Shown here one piece after another: positions 24,080-31,808 of a stretch of DNA of 64,000 nt. Every line of letters starts with the position of its first letter. Positions within the stretch are counted from its first letter, which is position 1. Made by a program: the position numbers and the translations under genes. Below the pieces are notes generated by a model that searched no databases, was not told where the DNA came from, and worked only from the letters and a program-made list of their open reading frames with translations. The stretch is taken from contig NZ_FOGP01000001.1 of the NCBI RefSeq assembly GCF_900111255.1, positions 346,894 through 410,893 on the forward strand, written 5' to 3'. The stretch comes from Parafannyhessea umbonata (lineage in GTDB: Bacteria; Actinomycetota; Coriobacteriia; Coriobacteriales; Atopobiaceae).

Positions 24080-25169
24080 GAACGAGCAGGTGGCTGGCAT
24101 TAGAGCAGGCGGTTGCGGGGCGGGTGGCTCGCGCATTTCTCGCCGTGCGTTCGTGCGCGGCACGGCGCTTGCCGCGGCGCTGGGCCTTGCGGGCTGCGGA
24201 GCCTACGACAACTCGGGTGCGACCGGCGGCTCGGATACGTCCGCGAAGTCTGGGAAGGACTCGGTGACCAAGCTCACCTTCTGCCTTGACTACACCCCCA
24301 ACACCAATCACACGGGGGTCTACGTTGCCCAGCAGAAGGGCTACTTTGCCGACGAGGGGCTCGAGGTTGAGATTGTCCAGCCGGCTGAGGACACCGCCGA
24401 GGCCATGATCGGCTCCGGCGAGGCCCAGCTGGGCGTGAGCTACCAGGACTACATCGCCAACGTGCTAGCCTCGGACAGCCCGGTGCCAATCGTCGCCGTG
24501 GCGGCCATCATCCAGCACAACACCTCGGGCATCATGAGTCGCAAGGCCGATGGGATAACTTCGGCGCGCGGCATGTGCGACCACGTGTACGCCACCTGGG
24601 ACATGCCCATCGAGCAGGCGACCATCAAGCAGATCGTCGAGGACGATGGCGGTGACTACTCGAAGGTGAAGATGGTTCCCTACAGCGTGGACGACGAGGT
24701 CGCCGGCCTGAGAGGCGACATGTTCGACACCGTCTGGGTCTACGAGGGATGGGCGGTCCAGAACGCCGCGCTCCAGGGCTACGACGTGAACTACTTCAAC
24801 TTTCGCGACATGGACGACGTGTTCGACTTCTACACCCCGGTCATCGCGGCCAACGGCGACTATGCCCAGCAGAACCCGGACGTGGTGAAGGCTTTCCTGC
24901 GCGCGGTACGCCGCGGCTACGAGGACGCCATCAAGGACCCGGAGGCAAGCGCTGACCTCCTGTGCGCCGCCGTTCCCGAGATGGACGCCGCCCTGGCGAA
25001 GCAGAGTGCGCTGTTCCTGGCGGGGCAGTACCAGGCGGACGCGCCCACGTGGGGAGTCATCGATGCGGACCGCTGGGCGAGGTACTTCTTGTGGCTTAAC
25101 GAGAAGGGTCTCGTCGAGAAGCAGCTCGACACGGGCGCAGGCTGGACAATGGACTATCTGGAGCAGTAG
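24069..25169 (+). CDS. Tat-type lipoprotein, NMT1/THI5-like substrate-binding protein (ThiY-like)
   Basis: A 366-residue binding protein. SRRAFVRG at residues 24-31 is a twin-arginine motif and LAGC (Cys43) a lipobox, so it is a Tat-exported lipoprotein. LTFCLDYTPNTNHTGVYVAQQKGYF is the THI5/ThiY N-terminal signature; GSGEAQLGVSYQDY follows. ThiY proteins bind formylaminopyrimidine or related pyrimidines for thiamine synthesis. It overlaps the permease gene by 11 bases and AAAGGA precedes the ATG. Confidence 0.9.
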   Translation: MKTRNEQVAGIRAGGCGAGGSRISRRAFVRGTALAAALGLAGCGAYDNSGATGGSDTSAKSGKDSVTKLTFCLDYTPNTNHTGVYVAQQKGYFADEGLEVEIVQPAEDTAEAMIGSGEAQLGVSYQDYIANVLASDSPVPIVAVAAIIQHNTSGIMSRKADGITSARGMCDHVYATWDMPIEQATIKQIVEDDGGDYSKVKMVPYSVDDEVAGLRGDMFDTVWVYEGWAVQNAALQGYDVNYFNFRDMDDVFDFYTPVIAANGDYAQQNPDVVKAFLRAVRRGYEDAIKDPEASADLLCAAVPEMDAALAKQSALFLAGQYQADAPTWGVIDADRWARYFLWLNEKGLVEKQLDTGAGWTMDYLEQ

Positions 25170-25189
25170 TGGGCAAGGAAGAGACGACA

Positions 25190-25975
25190 ATGAGGGGCGT
25201 CGTGGACGAGGTGCCTGCGCTTGAGGCGCGCCGGCTCACGTTGGCATGGTCCGGAGACGAGGCTCCCGTCGTGCGTGGCGTGAGCCTTCATGTGGGCGTG
25301 GGGGAGTCCGTCTGCCTGGTCGGCCGATCCGGCTGCGGCAAGACGACGATCTTGCATGCGCTCTCGGGGCTCACGCGGCCGCGCGCGGGCAGCGTCTTGC
25401 TGCACGGGCGCGACGTGACGGGCGTGCCGGGGGACGTCAGCTACATGCTCCAGAAGGACCTGCTGCTTCCCAGCAAGCGCATCATCGACAACGTGTGCCT
25501 TCCGTTGGTCCTCTCTGGCGAGAGCGTGGGAGAGGCGCGAGCCAAGGCCCGCCCTCTGTTTGGGCGCTTCGGCCTGGAGGGGTGCGAGGACAGCTGGCCG
25601 AGCGAGCTCTCTGGCGGCATGCGCCAGCGCGCTGCGTTCCTGCGGACCTATCTGATGGGCAATGATGTGCTGCTGCTGGACGAGCCCTTCTCGGCGCTCG
25701 ACGCCATCACGCGCGCGGAGATGCGCTCGTGGTACTGCGACATGGCCCGCGAGCTGCGTCTGGCGACGCTGACCATCACCCACGACGTGGACGAGGCCGT
25801 CGGCATGGCGCAGCGCATCTACGTCCTGACGGGCGATCCGCGCGCCGGCGTGCCGAGCCGCGTGAGCGCCGAGGTTCGCGTGGGGCGCCCTGAGGGCGTC
25901 TCGTTCGAGGAGTTCGCGTTGTCGCATGAGTTCCTCGCGTGCAAGCGCGAGGTGTTGGAGGCGCTGGGGGCGTAG
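25190..25975 (+). CDS. ABC transporter ATP-binding protein (ThiZ-like)
   Basis: A 261-residue ATPase completing the importer. Walker A GRSGCGKTTIL, signature ELSGGMRQRAAFLR, Walker B VLLLDEPFSALD and switch His TITHD are intact. Start chosen at ATG 25190 with GGAAG upstream; a GTG at 25169 overlapping the previous stop (TAGTG, as for the permease) is an alternative adding seven residues. Last gene of the riboswitch-controlled operon. Confidence 0.88.
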   Translation: MRGVVDEVPALEARRLTLAWSGDEAPVVRGVSLHVGVGESVCLVGRSGCGKTTILHALSGLTRPRAGSVLLHGRDVTGVPGDVSYMLQKDLLLPSKRIIDNVCLPLVLSGESVGEARAKARPLFGRFGLEGCEDSWPSELSGGMRQRAAFLRTYLMGNDVLLLDEPFSALDAITRAEMRSWYCDMARELRLATLTITHDVDEAVGMAQRIYVLTGDPRAGVPSRVSAEVRVGRPEGVSFEEFALSHEFLACKREVLEALGA

Positions 25976-25980
25976 GAGAG

Positions 25981-26014
25981 GGGGCGGGTCCGGTGACGGA
26001 CCAGCCCCTGTTGG
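25981..26014 (+). terminator. Terminator of the thiamine transporter operon
   Basis: GGGGCGGGTCCG pairs with CGGACCAGCCCC (one mismatch) across GTGA, followed by TGTTGG. The weak T run leaves some doubt. Confidence 0.65.
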
Positions 26015-26052
26015 TTGCTGTCTCTGCGCGAGGAATGCCGAGCGGTGCGGGC

Positions 26053-26134
26053 GGTCACCCGAATCGGCTGGAAGCAGCTCTCGGTCACCCTAATCGGCCG
26101 TCGGAAACCCCTGCGGTCACCATAATCGGTCAGA
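26053..26134 (+). repeat. Three direct copies of a GGTCACCC-AATCGG repeat
   Basis: GGTCACCCGAATCGGCTGGA at 26053, GGTCACCCTAATCGGCCG at 26083 and GGTCACCATAATCGGTCAG at 26115, with starts 30 and 32 bases apart. GAAGCAGCTCT follows both the first and third copy. Confidence 0.75.
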
Positions 26135-26190
26135 AGCAGCTCTTCCTTCCATGATTGCCTGGCAAAACCAAGCCCAGAGAGCTGCCACGA

Positions 26191-26210
26191 GCCGATTTGG
26201 GTGACCGAAG
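26191..26210 (-). repeat. Inverted copy of the GGTCACCC-AATCGG repeat
   Basis: The minus strand reads CTTCGGTCACCCAAATCGGC. It faces the three direct copies, 56 bases beyond the last. Confidence 0.7.
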
Positions 26211-26279
26211 GGGTGGCCGGTCGGCGCGCTGCGCCAAGTTCCACCCATGACGATCTTCGCACCGACGCCGACGGGAGCG

Positions 26280-26323
26280 AAAAAAAGAAGTAGCGCCGAC
26301 TCCGTGGTATTGGAGCCGGCGCT
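26280..26323 (-). terminator. Intrinsic terminator of the LTA-synthase-like gene
   Basis: On the minus strand a 12-bp stem (26292-26303 with 26312-26323, one G-T pair) over an eight-base loop is followed, after a short spacer, by a T run. It lies about 50 bases after the stop codon. Confidence 0.85.
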
Positions 26324-26374
26324 CGCTTGTGATGCGCCAGACCGCTTGGTCGGCACGGTTGAGCGAATCCGTCC

Positions 26375-28576
26375 TTAGACCCTCGAACCAAAGTTGAGGT
26401 AGTTGATGTTCTCGAGGTCGGAGATCTGCGAGGCCAGGGGAGACGTGGTGTCCGTGGTCTCGTAGTAGTGGCCGTCGGCGTCCATGGCGCCGATTGCCGA
26501 GATTGCGGGCATCGTTTGGGACATGCCCAGGTTGGCCTTCTGGTAGTCGGTCAGGGGGATGCCGGCCTGCTGGGCGAGGATGGCACTGAGGTAGTTGACG
26601 CTCGTTGCCCTGTTCTCGCTGGTTTGGCTGTTTTCAGCCACGTCGTAGTTGGCCCAGACGATGTAGGTCGTCTGGTAGGTCTTCATGATGTGGTCGAGCG
26701 AGTCAGGATTCTCGGCGGGGGTGATGCGATCGTTCTCCCACTGCGAGATTGACGGCTGGTGGTCTCCGAAGAACAGCAGGATGACGGGGCGATCGAGCTT
26801 CTTGAGCTCACCGATGAGGTACTGCAGGTCCTTGTCGGACTGCTGGATGCACGTGAGGTACTCGTTGAGCTGCGCGTTGTCATAGTCCGACTGGTTGGGG
26901 ATCGAGTAGTTCGTCAGTAGCTCCTGGGGAATGTTGAACTGGTCGTAGCCCGTGTGGTTCTGCATCGTGACGTCGAAGATGAACTGCGGACCGTCATTGT
27001 TCTTCAGGATGTCGAGGACCTTGTCGTAGGTCGCCGCGTCCGTGACGCCGCTGTGGAAGCACGGAGCGTTCTGGAAGCCGTTGATGTCGATGAATTGGTC
27101 GAAGCCGAACTGCTGGTAGACCTTGTCACGCTTCCAGTTGCTGGCCAGGTTGGGGTGGATGGCGGTGGTGCTGTAGCCCAGGTCCTTCAGCTGGCTGGCG
27201 AGCGTCTCCACCTTGTCCATGCTGTAGAGGTTGTAAGGGTACTTGCCGGTGCCCACGTAGGCCATGCTGTTGCCAGTCAGGAACTCGAACTCGGAGTTGC
27301 AGGTGCCTCCACCCAGCACGGAGGTGTAGAGCTTGCCGCGCATGAGGCAGTCGTCCATCGAGTTGTAGAAGGCGGGGCCGGTGTAGCCGAAGTTGCCCAG
27401 GACGCTGATGTCGGCGAAGGTCTCGTTCATGATGCAGACGATCGCCGGCTGCTTGGTGCCGAACTGAGCGTTGGCGGCCTGGTACTTCTTCCAGCTGGCG
27501 ACGTCCGCCTCGGCCTTCGAGGCGTAGGTGCTCTGGATCTGCTCGGCGGCCTCGGTGCTGTAGCCCTCCGGCTTGCGGATGGGCATCTCGTAGGCTATCG
27601 AGACGAAGCTGGTCAGGAAGCCATTGGCGCGATATGCCTTGACGGGCTCCCAGAACTTGGTCTTGTTGCCGGCAATGTAGCCGTGCGCGCCCTGCGTGCA
27701 GGCGACGGTGCCCATGCAGCATGCGGCCGCAAGGACAAGGTTGAGCACGAGGGCCAGGACGCGACGGGCGATGCGACCCTTGGCGGCGGCGTCCTCGGCA
27801 TCGGAGCCGGCCTTGGCAGCGGCTCCGACCGTGGAGCCGGACTCGGCACTGGCGACGGGCGAGACGAAGGCGAGCACGCCCAGGCCCAGGCAGGTGATGG
27901 CTGCGGCGAGGAGGACGCTCGGTCCGAACGAGAAGTTCAGGCCTCCGCTGACCGCGGCCGCGGTGCCCAGCGCAAACAGGTCGCCGGGCATGATGGCGCT
28001 GCCCTTGAGGACGATGACGTAGTACTCGGCGACGCCAATCAGGAACAGCGCGACCAGCAGGAAGTTGCAGCCCCAGCTGCGGTGCTGGAACAGGAAGTAC
28101 ATCATGAGCATGGCGAGGGTGATCATGCCCTGCTCCCACAGGCGGGAGGTGGCGTCCATCCACGAGATGCTGTCGTTCCACGAGATCTCGTGGGCGTAGA
28201 ACGCGATGGCCGAGACCAGGAGCACGATCACTAGGTCGCGCACCAGGAGGATGGCGCCGCGACGCAGGCCGCTTCCCAGGAAGCCGTCGATCTTGCGGCC
28301 GATGCGGTCGCGCTGCAGCGCGGCGGAGCCGGCCACGGTGGCGGCGAGCGAGAAGAGCGCGAGCGTGCCGGGGTCACCGCTGTAGAGTCCCACCAGCTGG
28401 AGCACGGAGCCCACCAGGAGGATTGCCATGAAGCTGATGGCCCAGGCCCTGGCGCGCCTGGAGGGGGAGCGGTCGACGCCGCCCTCGCCCTCCTGCGTCT
28501 GCCAGCGAATCAGAAAGGCGAGCGCACCGATGCCGACCAGGGGTATGAGCGCCGCCAGAAACGTTCCAAGATTCAT
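26375..28576 (-). CDS. LTA synthase-family membrane sulfatase-fold protein
   Basis: A 733-residue protein. The N-terminal third has multiple membrane helices; the extracellular half is an alkaline-phosphatase/sulfatase-fold domain. IVCIMNETFADISVLGNF holds metal ligands, GGGTCNSEFEFLTGNS carries the catalytic Thr, and LLFFGDHQPS further ligands. Members transfer glycerol- or polyol-phosphate to lipoteichoic acid or related glycopolymers at the membrane face. The start MNLGTFLAALIPLVG at 28576 begins with a hydrophobic helix; an ATG at 28699 would add a charged non-conserved leader. Ribosome site weak (AAGG). Polymer made here is not determinable. Confidence 0.87.
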   Translation of the reverse strand: MNLGTFLAALIPLVGIGALAFLIRWQTQEGEGGVDRSPSRRARAWAISFMAILLVGSVLQLVGLYSGDPGTLALFSLAATVAGSAALQRDRIGRKIDGFLGSGLRRGAILLVRDLVIVLLVSAIAFYAHEISWNDSISWMDATSRLWEQGMITLAMLMMYFLFQHRSWGCNFLLVALFLIGVAEYYVIVLKGSAIMPGDLFALGTAAAVSGGLNFSFGPSVLLAAAITCLGLGVLAFVSPVASAESGSTVGAAAKAGSDAEDAAAKGRIARRVLALVLNLVLAAACCMGTVACTQGAHGYIAGNKTKFWEPVKAYRANGFLTSFVSIAYEMPIRKPEGYSTEAAEQIQSTYASKAEADVASWKKYQAANAQFGTKQPAIVCIMNETFADISVLGNFGYTGPAFYNSMDDCLMRGKLYTSVLGGGTCNSEFEFLTGNSMAYVGTGKYPYNLYSMDKVETLASQLKDLGYSTTAIHPNLASNWKRDKVYQQFGFDQFIDINGFQNAPCFHSGVTDAATYDKVLDILKNNDGPQFIFDVTMQNHTGYDQFNIPQELLTNYSIPNQSDYDNAQLNEYLTCIQQSDKDLQYLIGELKKLDRPVILLFFGDHQPSISQWENDRITPAENPDSLDHIMKTYQTTYIVWANYDVAENSQTSENRATSVNYLSAILAQQAGIPLTDYQKANLGMSQTMPAISAIGAMDADGHYYETTDTTSPLASQISDLENINYLNFGSRV

Positions 28577-28599
28577 GAGGGAGTGCCTTGTCGTCTTTC

Positions 28600-28634
28600 G
28601 GGCGAGAAGGACGTGGCGTCTGTCCTTCTCGCCC
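28600..28634 (-). terminator. Strong hairpin between aminopeptidase and LTA-synthase-like genes
   Basis: GGGCGAGAAGGAC and GTCCTTCTCGCCC form a perfect 13-bp stem with a nine-base loop. No T run follows, so it may be an mRNA processing or stability element instead of a full terminator. Confidence 0.5.
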
Positions 28635-28707
28635 ATGCGGATAGTGAGGGTGGATGGTGGTGGCTCGACTTGCCGGGCCGGCCGGTCGAGCCAGGCCATC
28701 TGCCAAG

Positions 28708-30099
28708 CTAGGCCAGCTTGAGGAAGGCCTCGTAGCCCTTGTAGGCCTCGTAGACGTCGGCCTTGCTGATGGTCTCCCAGGGTGCGTGCATGCTGAGCAC
28801 GGGCACACCGCAGTCGATGACGTTCATGCCGTACTTCGCGAGGATGTAGGCGATGGTTCCGCCGCCGCCGGCGTCGACCTTGCCAAGCTCGGCGGTCTGG
28901 TAGTGGACGCCTGCCTTGTCCATGCAGCCGCGGATCTCGGCCATGTACTCGGCGTCGGCGTCGTTGGAGCCGCTCTTGCCGCGGCTTCCGGTGTACTTGT
29001 TGAAGGTCAGGCCGTGGCCCATGAAGCAGGAGTTCTTGAGCTCGAAGACCGAGGCAAAGGTGGGGTCGAACGCCGCGGAGACGTCACTGGAGAGCATGCG
29101 GGACCTGCGCAGGCAGCGGCGCAGGTTGAGCTCGCCGCCTTCGCCCGCGAGCTCGAGGATCTCGGCCATGGCGTCCTCGAAGAATCGACTGGTCATGCCC
29201 GTGGCGCCCACGGAGCCAATCTCCTCCTTGTCGACCAGGATGGTGACGGCGGTCTTCTGCGGAGCCTCGCACTCGAGTTGGGCGACGAGGCTGGGGTAGG
29301 CGCAGGAGCTGTCGTCGTGGCCGTAGCCTAGGATCATCGAGCGGTCCAGGCCCATGTCACGAGCGGGCCCCGCAGGCACGACCTCGAGCTCTGCCGAGAG
29401 GAAGTCCTCCTCCTCGATCTCGAGGTTGGTCTTGAGCAGGTCGAGGAGGGCGGTCTTGACAGGTGTCTTGTTCTCCTTCTTGTCGTCCAGCTTGACCGGG
29501 CGGTTGCCGATGATGACGTCGAGCATCTCGCCCTCGATGGCGTCGGCAGCGGTCTTGCCCATCTGGTCCTTTGAGAGGTGGATGAGGATGTCGGAGACGC
29601 AGAACACGGGGTCGTCTGCCGCCTCGCCGATGGTCACGGGCACGACGGTGCCGTCGGTCTTTACGATGACGCCGTGCAGGGCCAGGGGAATGGTGACCCA
29701 CTGGTACTTCTTGATGCCGCCATAGTAGTGGGTGTCGAGCGTGACGATCTCGTTCTTCTCGTCCATGGGGTTCTGCTTGACGTCCAGGCGCGGCGAGTCG
29801 ATGTGCGCGCCCAGGATGTTGAGGCCCTCGGCGAGGGGCATAGTGCCCAGCTGGACCAGCAGGACGCCCTTGCCGTGGTTGGAGGCGTAGACCTTGTCGC
29901 CCGCCTTGAGGGGCTCGCCGGACTCGACGAGTTCCGCGAGGTCGCGGTAGCCGGCCTGGCGCGCCATGGCGATGGACGCGGAGCAGATCTCTCGCTCGAT
30001 CTTGTTGTCCGAGATGAACTGGCGATACTCGCCGGCAAACTTCTGGACCGCCTCGAGCTGCTGCTCGGAGTAGTCGCTCCATGCGTTGGGACGCTGCAT
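28708..30099 (-). CDS. M18-family aminopeptidase
   Basis: A 463-residue zinc metallo-aminopeptidase of peptidase family M18. The di-metal site shows LGAHIDSPRLD (His, Asp), VDKEEIGSVGATG (the Glu pair) and a C-terminal VLSMHAPWE (His). GYGHDDSSCAYPSL is also conserved. Cytoplasmic enzyme removing N-terminal residues, often acidic or neutral, during peptide use. AAAGGCAG precedes the ATG. It lies upstream of the LTA-synthase-like gene on the same strand, separated by a strong hairpin. Confidence 0.92.
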   Translation of the reverse strand: MQRPNAWSDYSEQQLEAVQKFAGEYRQFISDNKIEREICSASIAMARQAGYRDLAELVESGEPLKAGDKVYASNHGKGVLLVQLGTMPLAEGLNILGAHIDSPRLDVKQNPMDEKNEIVTLDTHYYGGIKKYQWVTIPLALHGVIVKTDGTVVPVTIGEAADDPVFCVSDILIHLSKDQMGKTAADAIEGEMLDVIIGNRPVKLDDKKENKTPVKTALLDLLKTNLEIEEEDFLSAELEVVPAGPARDMGLDRSMILGYGHDDSSCAYPSLVAQLECEAPQKTAVTILVDKEEIGSVGATGMTSRFFEDAMAEILELAGEGGELNLRRCLRRSRMLSSDVSAAFDPTFASVFELKNSCFMGHGLTFNKYTGSRGKSGSNDADAEYMAEIRGCMDKAGVHYQTAELGKVDAGGGGTIAYILAKYGMNVIDCGVPVLSMHAPWETISKADVYEAYKGYEAFLKLA

Positions 30100-30320
30100 G
30101 CTTGCACTGCCTTTCTACGAAAGCGGCGCGACTGGCACAATGCCGGCCGCGCCGCACTTAACAACCGTGCTATTGCCAGGGGCACTCTGCGTCGTGCGCT
30201 CCCTGCGGGTGGTGGCTCTGGTGCGTCCGGACCGATGCGGTCGCGGGTCGCGGAGCCGCCTGGCCGCACACCCAAAAGAGAGGCGCTTGCACGCGAATTG
30301 CGCTGCCTAGCATAGTCTAC

Positions 30321-31460
30321 CTAACCCTTCGAGGCGGAGCTTGTGGTGCCTCCCGCAGATGATGACCCTGTGGAGCTGCCCGAGCCGCTGGTCGAGCCGG
30401 AGCCGTTCGCGGAGCCTGAGCCGCTTCCGGACTCGCCCTTGCTGCCCGAGGAGCTGCCTGTGTTTCCGCTGGCGGAGCCGCTGTTGGAGCCGCTGCCCGA
30501 GCTGCCTGACCCGGTGCCGTTCGAGCTGCCGGAGCCACTTCCGGACTCGCCCTTGCCGTTCGAGTGCGAGCTCGAGCCGTTGGACGCGGAGGCGCCTTCG
30601 GATTCGCTCGTGCCCTCGCCCTTGCTCGAGTTGGAGGACGTGCTCTCAGACTCGGACTTGTTCTCCGCAGTCTTCTCTCCCTCGGAAGCCGTCGCCTCGG
30701 ACTTGCCCTCCTCGCTGGAGGATCCGGTCGCCTTGCTCAGAGGCTCGTAGGGGCCGGACTCGGTCGGGTCGGTAGTGGTGGGGGATATGATTGGCTCGGT
30801 GCTGCCGATGCCCTGGCCTGAGGTTGCTACGGTGATGACCAGCGCGTACGCCAACACCGCGGCGATGGCGACGATTACGGTCACGATGGCGGCGCCTCTG
30901 CGCAGCCTCTTCGCACGACGCTGGGCCGCGGCCTGGCTCATGTCGTCCGAGGCGATGGGGGTGCCGGTCTCGGCGTACTCGCCGGAGCCGCCCAAGGGCG
31001 TCAGGTCTTGCTCCAGCTCGTGGGGAAGGTGCCTGATGACGGTGTGCTCGGGGTCGATCTGGTCTGCCGTGACGTCCTGCCCGGTGACGGTGTCGTAGTA
31101 GGTGGCGCTCTGGTCTGCGGCGCTTCTGTTGCCGGCGTCGGTCGCCTGCATCCTCTGGGTCATGCCGGGCGAGAGGCGGTCCTGGTCAGGTATTGCCTTG
31201 ATCTTTTCGGCCGATGCGGCGAGCATGCCCTTGTACACCTGCGTAGCCACGGCCGTCGCCGCTGCCGCGACGCCGACTCCGATGATCGATCCGGCAAGGC
31301 CGATCTTGCTCTGCAGCGCGAAGGACGTAACCGCCGCGAGCGCACTTGCGACAACGGAAGTCATCGAGAACTCCGAGAACACGCCCTTCTTGGGCTCGTC
31401 GTCCTGCGCCCGGGACGCCTCCTGTGTCTGTCGCTCGGACTGGTTTTGCTGGTTTCCCAC
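30321..31460 (-). CDS. Membrane-anchored protein with long Ser/Gly-rich low-complexity tail
   Basis: A 379-residue protein of unknown function. The GTG start at 31460 is chosen because AAGGAG lies eight bases upstream; the open frame continues to an ATG far upstream without conserved content. Residues about 30-80 hold one or two hydrophobic segments, and residues about 190-215 (IVTVIVAIAAVLAYALVITVA) are a clear TM helix. The last 150 residues are Ser/Gly/Asn/Glu repeats such as GSGSGSSNGTGSGSSG, probably a flexible extracellular spacer. No LPXTG or other anchor at the end. Confidence 0.65.
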   Translation of the reverse strand: MGNQQNQSERQTQEASRAQDDEPKKGVFSEFSMTSVVASALAAVTSFALQSKIGLAGSIIGVGVAAAATAVATQVYKGMLAASAEKIKAIPDQDRLSPGMTQRMQATDAGNRSAADQSATYYDTVTGQDVTADQIDPEHTVIRHLPHELEQDLTPLGGSGEYAETGTPIASDDMSQAAAQRRAKRLRRGAAIVTVIVAIAAVLAYALVITVATSGQGIGSTEPIISPTTTDPTESGPYEPLSKATGSSSEEGKSEATASEGEKTAENKSESESTSSNSSKGEGTSESEGASASNGSSSHSNGKGESGSGSGSSNGTGSGSSGSGSNSGSASGNTGSSSGSKGESGSGSGSANGSGSTSGSGSSTGSSSAGGTTSSASKG

Positions 31461-31808
31461 GAGAAAGACTCCTTGCTCTTTCGCTCTGGCTCGGGCTAGG
31501 TGCCCGGAACATACCTCTAATTTGGATACCCCACTATAGGTTCGCGTCTCGCGCTCTCGGCAATTACACGAAGACATAACAAGCTCTAGTCTCCCGCCTG
31601 TTATTTGTACTTGCGAGGGAGCATTTAAGAACCTGCGGACGGACGACGGTTCTGCCCGGTGGCCTCTGCACTTCTCGCATTCGGACGCTGGGCGGCAAAA
31701 ACGCAACGCTCGCAAGCGGATTAGCTTTCTTTAAGGATTGTTACCTTATTGTAACGATTGCTTCTGAAATGCAGCGTGGCGGACCACGTCCGCCGGAGGG
31801 AGACAGGT
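31461..31808. other. Divergent promoter region (348 bp)
   Basis: AT-rich region between divergent genes. TGTTACCTTATTGTAACG at 31739-31756 contains a perfect GTTAC/GTAAC dyad and is a possible operator 50 bases before the dipeptidase start. No gene seen. Confidence 0.45.

Larger units (their letters stand above)
25976..26374. other. Convergent intergenic region with repeat cluster (399 bp)
   Basis: Holds the terminator of the thiamine transporter operon, three direct copies and one inverted copy of a GGTCACCC-AATCGG repeat, and the terminator of the LTA-synthase-like gene. No gene seen. Confidence 0.7.

Noticed and set aside
26053-26134. GGTCACCC-AATCGG cluster considered as a CRISPR array
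   Set aside because: Repeats are short and diverged, spacers are only about 12 bases and partly shared, and no cas gene is nearby.
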